Assembly (NCBI GenBank): GCA_963747755.1
Contig: CAVVGK010000014.1
Span: forward strand, 372,001-436,000
Direction of reading: 5' to 3'
Source: DATFVA01 sp963747755
Lineage (GTDB): Bacteria > Bacteroidota > Ignavibacteria > Ignavibacteriales > Ignavibacteriaceae
Length of the DNA: 64,000 nt
The notes under the pieces were generated by a model. It searched no databases. It had not been told where the DNA came from and saw only the letters and a list, made by a program, of their open reading frames with translations. Numbering within the stretch: the stretch's first letter is position 1; the number at the start of each line of letters is the position of its first letter. The translations under genes and the position numbers were made by a program. Of the stretch, positions 55,067 through 62,734 are shown piece by piece.

Positions 55067-56445
55067 CTATTTTTCATTCCATATAGATGTATTATAACAG
55101 CCGAAAATAATCCCACAATCATTGGTTCTATTTCGTAGAGTGAGCCGGTGATAATTCCACCTTCTCTTAACAGATACCAGACTGAGCTTAAGAAGACTGC
55201 AGCAATCATCTCGACTACCATTATTTTATTGCTGATTCTGATCTTTGGATAGTAAGAGCTGATTACCGCCGGGATAACTGCAGGTATGCAAAGAGAACCC
55301 AGCGTGTACCATATCTCAATAACTGAAGGGATTGTGTAGGCGAGTAAAACTGAAAGAAAACCGCTTATTACCAGTCCTGATATTGTGTATGACTTTAGCC
55401 TATTTTCATTTGCTCCTTTTTTCAACCTGAATATGAAATCCCTGCCGATGGTTGTTCCGCTGAGAAAAAGGAAGCTGTTTGAAGTTGACATTATGGTTGC
55501 AAAAAGTCCCGCATAAAATATTCCCTTTATTCCGGAAGGAAGTATTTTCTCAGCAAGTAGAGGATATGAAAGTACGGGTTGGTCTATTCCGGGTAGAGTT
55601 GCTCTTGCGAATAACCCCGTTGAGGTAGTTAGGAAATCAAATAATGCCCAGAAACCAATCGATATAATAATACCCTTCACGGCAACATTACCGTCTTTTG
55701 CTGCGTAGCATCGCTGGTGAAAGCCAGGGTCGGCGAATGTCCACATAGCGATGAGGAACCATACCATGATGAATAAAGGAGATGCCCCGCCGGTAAGTTC
55801 CATGTGACTTTGAGGAAGAGTTGAAGAAAGATAATCATAACCACCGAAATTGATGCCGCAGAAAATCAGCATAAGGATAAATCCGCCGAACATTACAAAA
55901 AACTGGAACGAGTCGGTGAATACGTTTGAACGGAATCCTCCCTGAAGGAGGTACACCATTGAAAGCAGAAGCGATATAAATAAACTTAGAATAAGTCCCG
56001 TATGAAAGATAAGTGAGATCAGGCTTGCCGTCATCAAAACATATGGTGCGGGTGAAACGAGAACAAAAACAAGGACAGCGGAGATCATACCCGCAGTTCT
56101 TCCATAGGTTTCTGAAATTTTATCGGGAATTGTGAACAGCGACGCCGACCTGATCTTTTTTGCGAAGAAGATCGCAAATAAAAAAGCAAAGATATAATAG
56201 GGAAATCCTTGTGTAAACCAGCTGGCTATGCCGTACCTGTAAGTGAACTCCCCTACTCCAAGTATGCCGCCGTACCAGGTGGATACGTTGGTAAGGATGA
56301 AAAGAAACAGCCCTACTTTCCGTCCCGACAGCAGATAATCATCGGCTTCTCCTTTAGTGCTCCTGCCCGATATGAATCCTATAAGCAGGACGATCCCGAA
56401 GAAGAGAATGATTATTGTTATATCGAGGGAATTAAATGAGATCAT
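55063..56445 (-). CDS. Sodium/solute symporter (SSS family), possible thiamine-related transporter
   Basis: A 460-residue, about 12-13-helix SSS transporter. Family features: SGRSTKGEADDYLLSGRKVG near residue 26, NVSTWYGGILGVGEFTYRYG near 53 and DPGFHQRCYAAKD near 238. Its start overlaps the thiamine pyrophosphokinase gene by 14 bases, and the receptor gene upstream is under a TPP riboswitch, so thiamine or a precursor is a plausible substrate; SSS members with this role have been predicted elsewhere. Sequence does not prove the substrate. Confidence 0.85.
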   Translation of the reverse strand: MISFNSLDITIIILFFGIVLLIGFISGRSTKGEADDYLLSGRKVGLFLFILTNVSTWYGGILGVGEFTYRYGIASWFTQGFPYYIFAFLFAIFFAKKIRSASLFTIPDKISETYGRTAGMISAVLVFVLVSPAPYVLMTASLISLIFHTGLILSLFISLLLSMVYLLQGGFRSNVFTDSFQFFVMFGGFILMLIFCGINFGGYDYLSSTLPQSHMELTGGASPLFIMVWFLIAMWTFADPGFHQRCYAAKDGNVAVKGIIISIGFWALFDFLTTSTGLFARATLPGIDQPVLSYPLLAEKILPSGIKGIFYAGLFATIMSTSNSFLFLSGTTIGRDFIFRLKKGANENRLKSYTISGLVISGFLSVLLAYTIPSVIEIWYTLGSLCIPAVIPAVISSYYPKIRISNKIMVVEMIAAVFLSSVWYLLREGGIITGSLYEIEPMIVGLFSAVIIHLYGMKNS

Positions 56446-57085
56446 GCATTTTAAGTGTTTTGAAATCCCTGATGACGAAAATAATGCTGCCTGCTATTTT
56501 AAGTTCAACTTGCTCCCTAACAGCCGCATTGCTCGTACTCTCTCTATGTCCGAATGGAAGAGGTGTCTGTGTTAAAGGATATTTTAATCCTGCAGAGGTG
56601 ATTTTTGTTTTTTCATCGAACCCATAGAGAGAGATTGTTTCATCCCGAACAGTACTCAAACTAACTTCGCCTGTATAAGGGGTAAGGATGGATTTATCTG
56701 AGATGATTCTGACCTTGATTTTATCAAAGAATTTGATGACGATTCCCATATTGCAGAAGCTGTGGTCAAGCCGGTCCCCTATCGCACCTAGGAGAACTGC
56801 TTCTTTACATTTCTTTTTAATGGCAAACTTCAGGCACTTTTCAACATCGGTATCATTCTGTCTTTTTATCTTGATAATCTCTGATTTATTACGGAAGAAT
56901 TGAAGCGTTTCTTCTTTTACTGAATCAAAATCGCCTATAATATAATCCGGAACGATACCAACCCTTCTTGCGGTATCGGCGCCCCCGTCCGCACAGATAA
57001 TCGTATTATACCCTGTCGACTGTAAGAATTTAATAGTATTCTTTGCAGGAGGTTTCCCGTTAGCAAGTATTATGCATTTCTTCAA
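56432..57085 (-). CDS. thiN: Thiamine pyrophosphokinase
   Basis: A 217-residue kinase transferring pyrophosphate from ATP to thiamine to make TPP. Motifs: IICADGGADTARRVGI near residue 29 and YIIGDFDSV near 46, then KRQNDTDVEKCLKFA near 73 and GAIGDRLDHSFCN near 98. The start is TTG at 57085 with AGGA seven bases upstream. Placed directly before the symporter and after the riboswitch-controlled receptor, it fits a thiamine salvage locus. Confidence 0.93.
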   Translation of the reverse strand: MKKCIILANGKPPAKNTIKFLQSTGYNTIICADGGADTARRVGIVPDYIIGDFDSVKEETLQFFRNKSEIIKIKRQNDTDVEKCLKFAIKKKCKEAVLLGAIGDRLDHSFCNMGIVIKFFDKIKVRIISDKSILTPYTGEVSLSTVRDETISLYGFDEKTKITSAGLKYPLTQTPLPFGHRESTSNAAVREQVELKIAGSIIFVIRDFKTLKMHDLI

Positions 57086-57106
57086 ATTGATATCCTATCA
57101 TAGTTC

Positions 57107-57170
57107 AACCTCTACGAGGTTGGGGTTACATACCTATTTATCAGTTACAAAGATTTAACCTCTACGAGGC
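57107..57170. repeat. Two copies of a short inverted repeat (AACCTC-TAC-GAGG)
   Basis: AACCTC-TAC-GAGGTT at 57107-57121 and AACCTC-TAC-GAGGCT at 57157-57171, 50 bases apart. Each can form a six-base stem. They lie in the 212-base gap between the thiamine pyrophosphokinase and the TonB receptor, the first only 22 bases before the kinase start. Another small hairpin, CATAACA-ACGA-TGTTATG, is at 57219-57236. Confidence 0.7.
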
Positions 57171-57297
57171 TGCGCTCTGTATTTATAACCTTTATACTGA
57201 AGAAAAGCCTGCTGCCAGCATAACAACGATGTTATGTATTTTTATAATTTTTACAAGGTCCTTTAACAATCCTGCAACGAGTTCAGGATAATAAGTT

Positions 57298-59703
57298 CTA
57301 CAAACCAACCTGGATGCCGGCGAGGAAATTTCTCTCGGCAGCCGGGAAGAATTCAGGACCAATAGCATTTGCCGAATAAAGGTTGTCAAATATATTATTT
57401 ACCTGGATAAATACTTTAGAGCTGTTCAATGCACTGAATATATTAAACTTGTAACTTCCGGTAAAATCTGCCGTAAAATATGCTTCGTTTTTATTATCGC
57501 TGTATGAAATAAAACCTGGATGCTGTTCCAGATAATCCTTTATCTTGTCATCGTAGTTGTCAGAATAAAAGGCTCCAACATACCTCCCGGCGAACTGTAA
57601 AAATACTCCGTAGTCGTTATAGCTAATGCCAAAGTTAGCAAGAAAATCAGGAAATCCGCTGATCCTGTTTCCGCTGAGATCCAGATATTCGTCGGTACCC
57701 AGGTACTGACGACCTTCTTTAATTGTATTTTTACTCACCGTAGCATTTCCTGTCAACCGCACACCCTTAACCAGGTTCACTATCCCGGAAAACTCAATAC
57801 CGGTATGAACTGAACTTTTCACGTTTCCCGTAACCGGCTGACCAAACCTGTCAACCTGCCCTTTCTTTACTATTTCGTTATCAAATAGCATATAGAAAAG
57901 GTTAAGCGATACGTCCACATCCGTTGCCCGGAAGGATGAACCTAATTCAAAATCATTCATTGTTTCAGGTTTTACCAGAGGTTCATCATAGTTGTAGGAA
58001 CCATCCGGATTTTGTCCGAATTGCGGAACTGCTCCGCCGCTGGATTCGGCCGCATCATAATAATTCGTAAGCCTGGGTTCTCGTGAGACCCGTGCATAAG
58101 AGATATATACATTAAGGTTTTGAGTGAATTTTGCATTTACCCCAAGTCTGGGATTAAAAAACAAGTTGCTGACCGAGAAATCATTTCCAAGAAATTTTTC
58201 ATTATACAGCTTGTACTTATGCCAGGCCGCCTGTATTTCACCAAGGAGATTCAAAATTGGATTTACATTATACTCTTCATGTACAAATCCGTTTATTATA
58301 TCTTTCCCGCCATTATAATAATAATAACGGAAGTCTTTCGTTATCCCTTCGGGAAGGTTTTCACCGTAGTTCACCGAACCCCAGTGATCAGATTTATGTT
58401 TTCTGAACTCTGCTCCAACTATCAACTCACCGTCCTGATGTTTATAACTTATCCTTGGAATCCAGCCGTACTGGGTATTGTTTACCTGTGCGCGGATAAG
58501 AACATTCCCTGGATTCTGAGAAGGATGGAAACCGAATTCATTAGTCAGTCTCAGGTAAGTAGTATCAGCCCAGGAACCGTCATAATCGAAAAACCCGTCT
58601 CCTGTAACAAGAAATAAAGCTGAGTTTAAACTGAAGCGATCGTTAAACCTGTATTCATTCAGCAGTTCATAATGAGGCTGAGAGAAATTCTCAATTTCGG
58701 TCGGTCTTCTTTGCAACTTGTACGTATAGCCACTTGCATCAGTCTCCCAATATGAATAATTAGCTTTTCTAAGGTCTCTGTCCTTAACCGCAAACTTCGG
58801 AAGACCGGTATAAGCTAGTCCGTCTGCAATAGGACCACCGTAAAAGTTTACTTGTGTAGTAAGCTTATCATCATATCTTACGGCGGAAAGATGATATGAG
58901 TTAAACTTAACCCATGAATCAAGACGATAGCCGCTGCTTAATATCTGCGAAAGCTTAGCATAGATAGAGTACTTTTTGTCTATTAGTCCGCTCGAAAAAG
59001 AAGCACTGTACTTCCTTGTATTATAGCTGCCGACTGCGGCAAAGAAATTGGTCTGGGGATCATTAGTGAAAGTCGAGGTTATAATGTTAATACTGCCGCC
59101 TATCGCCGGGTAACCAGAGGCTCCGCTTCCAGCTCCTCTCTGTACCTGGATGAGATCAGCACTCGCCAGCAGATCGGGAAAATCGAGCCAGTAAACATTA
59201 TGATCTTCAGGGTCATTCTGAGGAATACCATTAATGGAGACAGATATTCTCCGCTGATCAAATCCCCTTATGCTCAGATAGTTGTAGCCTATACCGTTCC
59301 CATTCTCAGAATAAAATGTTGTAGATGGGAGAGAACTAAGGTATTGAGGGATATCCTGAACAGTATAATTTTCCCCGATCTCTTTTCTTGTAATCTTCTC
59401 AAAGGTAACGGGAGTAACACCCTTTTTTCCTATACTTCCTTCTACAAGGACAGTTTGCGAGGGGATAATTTCAGGATATAGTTTTATCACCAGGCTATTC
59501 AGATTTCTGTCCTGCAGCGATACTTCTTTCGAAGTAAAGCCTACATAACTGACCTTAAGAATATCACTTTTGGTTATGTTTCCCGAAAGAGTAAAACTGC
59601 CGTCCTCTTTGGTGGCGGTTCCCAGCTGTTTGTTTTCGATTATCAGGTTGGCTGAAGGGAGAGGCTGTAATGTTTCGGCATCAACCACCTTCCCTTTAAT
59701 CAC
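57298..59703 (-). CDS. TonB-dependent outer-membrane receptor, probable thiamine receptor (signal peptide out of frame)
   Basis: An 801-residue frame, GTG at 59703. Residues 1-75 form a carboxypeptidase-like domain (GKVVDAETLQPLPSANLII), about 90-210 are the plug (YNYLSIRGFDQRRISVSING, VQRGAGSGASGYPAIGGSI), and the rest is the 22-strand barrel. The frame has no signal peptide. One exists 59 bases upstream (ATG at 59762) but is out of frame by one base; see the separate entry. A TPP riboswitch lies directly upstream and thiN directly downstream, so the ligand is probably thiamine or a derivative. The receptor would need the TonB-ExbB-ExbD complex, which is not in the window. Confidence 0.88.
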   Translation of the reverse strand: MIKGKVVDAETLQPLPSANLIIENKQLGTATKEDGSFTLSGNITKSDILKVSYVGFTSKEVSLQDRNLNSLVIKLYPEIIPSQTVLVEGSIGKKGVTPVTFEKITRKEIGENYTVQDIPQYLSSLPSTTFYSENGNGIGYNYLSIRGFDQRRISVSINGIPQNDPEDHNVYWLDFPDLLASADLIQVQRGAGSGASGYPAIGGSINIITSTFTNDPQTNFFAAVGSYNTRKYSASFSSGLIDKKYSIYAKLSQILSSGYRLDSWVKFNSYHLSAVRYDDKLTTQVNFYGGPIADGLAYTGLPKFAVKDRDLRKANYSYWETDASGYTYKLQRRPTEIENFSQPHYELLNEYRFNDRFSLNSALFLVTGDGFFDYDGSWADTTYLRLTNEFGFHPSQNPGNVLIRAQVNNTQYGWIPRISYKHQDGELIVGAEFRKHKSDHWGSVNYGENLPEGITKDFRYYYYNGGKDIINGFVHEEYNVNPILNLLGEIQAAWHKYKLYNEKFLGNDFSVSNLFFNPRLGVNAKFTQNLNVYISYARVSREPRLTNYYDAAESSGGAVPQFGQNPDGSYNYDEPLVKPETMNDFELGSSFRATDVDVSLNLFYMLFDNEIVKKGQVDRFGQPVTGNVKSSVHTGIEFSGIVNLVKGVRLTGNATVSKNTIKEGRQYLGTDEYLDLSGNRISGFPDFLANFGISYNDYGVFLQFAGRYVGAFYSDNYDDKIKDYLEQHPGFISYSDNKNEAYFTADFTGSYKFNIFSALNSSKVFIQVNNIFDNLYSANAIGPEFFPAAERNFLAGIQVGL

Positions 59704-59762
59704 AGCGTTCTGTGAAAAAATGGAACTATTTAAAAGAAAAAAAGAATAACTAAGTATTTCAT
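59704..59762 (-). pseudogene. Displaced start and signal peptide of the TonB receptor (single-base frameshift at a T7 tract)
   Basis: ATG at 59762, with GGAGG seven bases upstream, begins MKYLVILFFF and stops after ten codons. Adding one T to the T7 run (59737-59743 on this strand's complement) gives MKYLVILFFLLNSSIFSQNA, which joins the receptor frame as a textbook signal peptide. The frame joined at that point gives 821 residues. As the sequence stands, the receptor would not be exported. It could be an error in a homopolymer, a true mutation, or a phase-variable switch. Confidence 0.8.
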
Positions 59763-59778
59763 TTTGGTACCTCCGTAC

Positions 59779-59807
59779 AAAAAAATAGCCGTTTCAAGAA
59801 ACGGCTA
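59779..59807 (-). terminator. Intrinsic terminator of the TPP riboswitch
   Basis: TAGCCGTTTC pairs with GAAACGGCTA (plus-strand 59786-59807), followed on the minus strand by seven T. It lies between the aptamer and the Shine-Dalgarno of the receptor. It is the OFF structure of the switch. Confidence 0.88.
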
Positions 59808-59836
59808 AATACTTGGTTATCCCTAAGCAGGCTTTT

Positions 59837-59926
59837 TAGCCCGTTTCCCTACGCTGGTATTACCCAGATCAGGTTTTAGGGTATGCTCTCAGTCGCCCGG
59901 CAAGCGGGACAACACCCCTAACGGCT
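59837..59926 (-). promoter_or_regulatory. TPP (thiamine pyrophosphate) riboswitch
   Basis: The minus strand reads AGGGGTG, then GACTGAGAGCATACCC, then CCTGATCTGGGTAATACCAG and CGTAGGGAAACGG, the conserved THI-element core in order. P1 is formed by AGCCGTT (59920-59926) with AACGGGCT (59838-59845). The segment GAAACGGGCTA (59837-59847) can instead pair with TAGCCGTTTC of the terminator (59786-59795). With TPP bound, P1 holds this segment and the terminator forms; without TPP it acts as antiterminator. The controlled gene is the TonB receptor, with thiN and the symporter downstream. Confidence 0.95.
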
Positions 59927-59973
59927 TATTCATAATTTCAAATTAAGTTTTGGATTTCCTCCAACTATATTTA

Positions 59974-59981
59974 CAAAGTTA
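59974..59981 (-). promoter_or_regulatory. Candidate promoter box of the riboswitch transcript
   Basis: On the minus strand TAACTTTG matches the TAnnTTTG consensus and lies about 48 bases before the aptamer. No clear TTTG at -33 was found. Placement suits a leader that begins close to the aptamer. Confidence 0.4.
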
Positions 59982-60013
59982 GTTTAACTTTATATAAAAA
60001 TAAAGTGAAGACT

Positions 60014-62617
60014 TTATTCAACTCTGATCTTCTGACCTATAACAATCTTTGTGGTTGAAAGTTTATTTATCCTTTTCAGGTTCTCAACTGAGGTTGAATA
60101 CATCCTGGCGATGGAATAAAGAGATTCTCCGCGTGTAACAGTATGAATTCCGTTTGCACTTCTGCGGGGAGTTTCAGGCACATCATTAACATCTGCATCG
60201 GAGTAAATCTTCAGAGTCTTTCCTGCAATTATCTTATTGCTTCGTAATCCGTTCCATCTTCTTACACTGGAAGAAGAAACTTTATAGAGTTCAGCAATTT
60301 GACCGATACTGTCGCCTGGTTTAATCTTATAATAATTAACATTTGCAGAATTTTTTGTTGTATTATCACCTAGTGATTCTGTGCTCTCTCGTGAGTAAAT
60401 TTTAAGAGTTTGACCATAGTTTATCCGGTTTGAACTCAGTGAGTTCCAGTTCCTTATCTGCGATGTTGAGACATTAAATCTCTCAGCCAGTTCACTTATT
60501 GTATCGCCCCTGCGAACTTTATAGCGGTACAGGCTGGCACGGGAGGAAGTTGAGGTGTTATCAGCGATTGCCGCATGGCTGCTGTAGATCTTTAATTTTT
60601 GTCCTGCATAAATTCTGTTTCCTGAAATATTATTCCACTCCCGCAGGTCACTTACATATACTCTATATTTTTTAGCTATAGAGTAAAGGTTTTCACCTCT
60701 TCTTATACGGTGATAAACATAAGACGAGGCAGAGTTTGAAGTATTTGATTTGGTAACTGATTTTTCTACAGGGGTTTGATTGTCCAGGCTCGCGTAGAAA
60801 TCTTTCTTTTCCTGCGGTACATACAGAACGAGTTTTTGTCCTACACTGATTGTTCTGGTATACGGTATATTATTCCAGTTTCTTATATCGCTGACCCTTG
60901 AATTAAACAAGTCGGAAATACCCAAAAGGCTCTCGCCTTTCTTTACAGTATAGGTAACCATAACTTTACCCGCGGGGATAACTGCAATGGTTGAACCATC
61001 TTCATCAGTGATTGCGCTGTCATCCATGGTCACATCGTTTTTGCTGTCTTCATCAAGAGCTGCTATAACTTCCTCACTGGATGCTGTATCAGTATCAATA
61101 TTGGTGTCTTTCAGTAATGCCGCGTATGGGGAAATATAACCATCGCCCGCGGATTCTGATTCGCCTGCCTCCTCTGTATTGGTATTATAAGCAAAGTCCC
61201 TTTCAGAAACATTGGAAACTGGGATCTTAAGCGTCACACCGGGGTAAATTCGCGACCTAACGGAAATGTTATTAGCGTCTGCAAGGTCATGAGATGAGAT
61301 GCCGTACCTGGCAGCAATCCTTGATAAGGTCTCTCCTCTCCTGATCGTATGAACCATATAATTTCTTTTAGCTGATGCAGGTATGCTTTGAAGACTGGCA
61401 GTGAGCGTTGTTGAAGTGCCTTTGGGAATTTTCAAATCATAACCGCCAGGATAACTTCTTGGAGTGCTCATCTGGGTAAGTTCCGGATTCATATCAAGAA
61501 GAGTTTCAACATCTGTACCGACACTTTTAGCTATATAATTCAGGTCGACTGCTTCATTTACTTTGCAGGTTTCATACTCTATCGGTGTATCAAGCTGAAT
61601 ATTTGTAAAGCCGTACTTTTCAGGATTCATTGCTATAAGGCAGACGGCTATATACTGCGGTACATAACTTCTTGTCTCTCTCGGCAGGTATTGTCTGGCT
61701 GCCCAGAAATTGTTTTCACCCGCTCTTCTTACAGCCCGTGTAATTCTTCCTTCGCCTGCATTATAGGCTGCAAGCGCCAGGTACCAGTCATCTAATGATG
61801 TATAAAGATCTTTCAGATGTCTTGCCGCGGCACGGGTTGCTTTTTCAGGATCGCGCCTTTCATCAAAATAAAATTCTGATTCCAGTCCGTACATTCTTCC
61901 GGTGGATTTGATAAACTGCCATAATCCAACAGCACTGGCCCACGAGCGTGCAACAGGATTTAACCCGCTCTCAACCATACTAAGGTAAACCAGCTGTTTA
62001 GGAATTCCCTCCTGGTCAAAAATGCTTGTCATCATAGGGAAATATCTGCCGGAACGTTCAAGCCAGAGTTGCATATGTTTGCGCCCTTTTCCGGTGAAAT
62101 ATTCAACCCATTGCTCGACATATGAATTAACTTCCAGGGGAACATCAGCAGGAATCACAACAGAATTTGTATCTTTTTCCTTGTCCTTAATGGCGAACTG
62201 TTCGTCCGGCATATTTTTTCCCATCCACTCCTCAAGAGCGGCGAAAGAAACCTCCACAGGAAGTTCCGGTAGTCCGTCAACATATTTTCTATAATCTTCA
62301 ATAATAGATTTTTCAAGTTCAAGGTAGGCTTCATTACCTTCAATTCCCGGATAATAGCTGAGGTTGTTAATTATCCTTAGAGCCAATTCGTAATTGGATA
62401 CCGTCTCAGAAGTACTGTTGATATCCTGTTTTGCAAGTGCGGAAATATAATATTGTCTTGCCTGTTCCATCATTTCAGAGACGATCCCCCCTTTTATAAC
62501 GCTTTCGTTTTTTTCTGAGGAATTTTCATCTCTTGTTATTTCTTTATTTCCTCCGCAGGAACTCAGCAGCAAAGTAAATAAAGAAATAACAATAAATGGT
62601 AGAATTGTCTGCTTCAT
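60014..62617 (-). CDS. Membrane-bound lytic murein transglycosylase (MltD-like) with six LysM repeats
   Basis: An 867-residue lipoprotein. Start at 62617 (GGAG six bases upstream) is preferred to an ATG four codons earlier. Lipobox LLLSSC. The SLT domain is near residues 195-340 with the catalytic glutamate in LSMVESGLNPVARS and AAYNAGEGRITRAVRRAG, and LWQFIKSTGRMYG between. From about residue 425 to the end there are six LysM modules (e.g. HTIRRGETLSRIAARYGI, YTVKKGESLLGISDLF, HRIRRGENLYSIAKKYRV, YKVRRGDTISELAERFNV). Six is more than E. coli MltD's usual number. It cuts peptidoglycan and anchors tightly to it. Confidence 0.93.
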   Translation of the reverse strand: MKQTILPFIVISLFTLLLSSCGGNKEITRDENSSEKNESVIKGGIVSEMMEQARQYYISALAKQDINSTSETVSNYELALRIINNLSYYPGIEGNEAYLELEKSIIEDYRKYVDGLPELPVEVSFAALEEWMGKNMPDEQFAIKDKEKDTNSVVIPADVPLEVNSYVEQWVEYFTGKGRKHMQLWLERSGRYFPMMTSIFDQEGIPKQLVYLSMVESGLNPVARSWASAVGLWQFIKSTGRMYGLESEFYFDERRDPEKATRAAARHLKDLYTSLDDWYLALAAYNAGEGRITRAVRRAGENNFWAARQYLPRETRSYVPQYIAVCLIAMNPEKYGFTNIQLDTPIEYETCKVNEAVDLNYIAKSVGTDVETLLDMNPELTQMSTPRSYPGGYDLKIPKGTSTTLTASLQSIPASAKRNYMVHTIRRGETLSRIAARYGISSHDLADANNISVRSRIYPGVTLKIPVSNVSERDFAYNTNTEEAGESESAGDGYISPYAALLKDTNIDTDTASSEEVIAALDEDSKNDVTMDDSAITDEDGSTIAVIPAGKVMVTYTVKKGESLLGISDLFNSRVSDIRNWNNIPYTRTISVGQKLVLYVPQEKKDFYASLDNQTPVEKSVTKSNTSNSASSYVYHRIRRGENLYSIAKKYRVYVSDLREWNNISGNRIYAGQKLKIYSSHAAIADNTSTSSRASLYRYKVRRGDTISELAERFNVSTSQIRNWNSLSSNRINYGQTLKIYSRESTESLGDNTTKNSANVNYYKIKPGDSIGQIAELYKVSSSSVRRWNGLRSNKIIAGKTLKIYSDADVNDVPETPRRSANGIHTVTRGESLYSIARMYSTSVENLKRINKLSTTKIVIGQKIRVE

Positions 62618-62734
62618 GCACCACTCCATAATTTATTTGGTAAGTAATATAAGTTTAGAATCATCTTTTATCAAGTAAAAAGTTAGATAAACGGTTTAAC
62701 TTCAATGTAAATAAGCAGTTAATTCCTTAATTTT

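Noticed and set aside
57107..57170. CRISPR-like repeats
   Set aside because: Only two 15-base units, no regular spacer series and no cas gene in the window.
58120..58617. 165-codon plus-strand open frame within the TonB receptor
   Set aside because: It is antisense to a clear receptor barrel with no signal, motif or ribosome-binding site.
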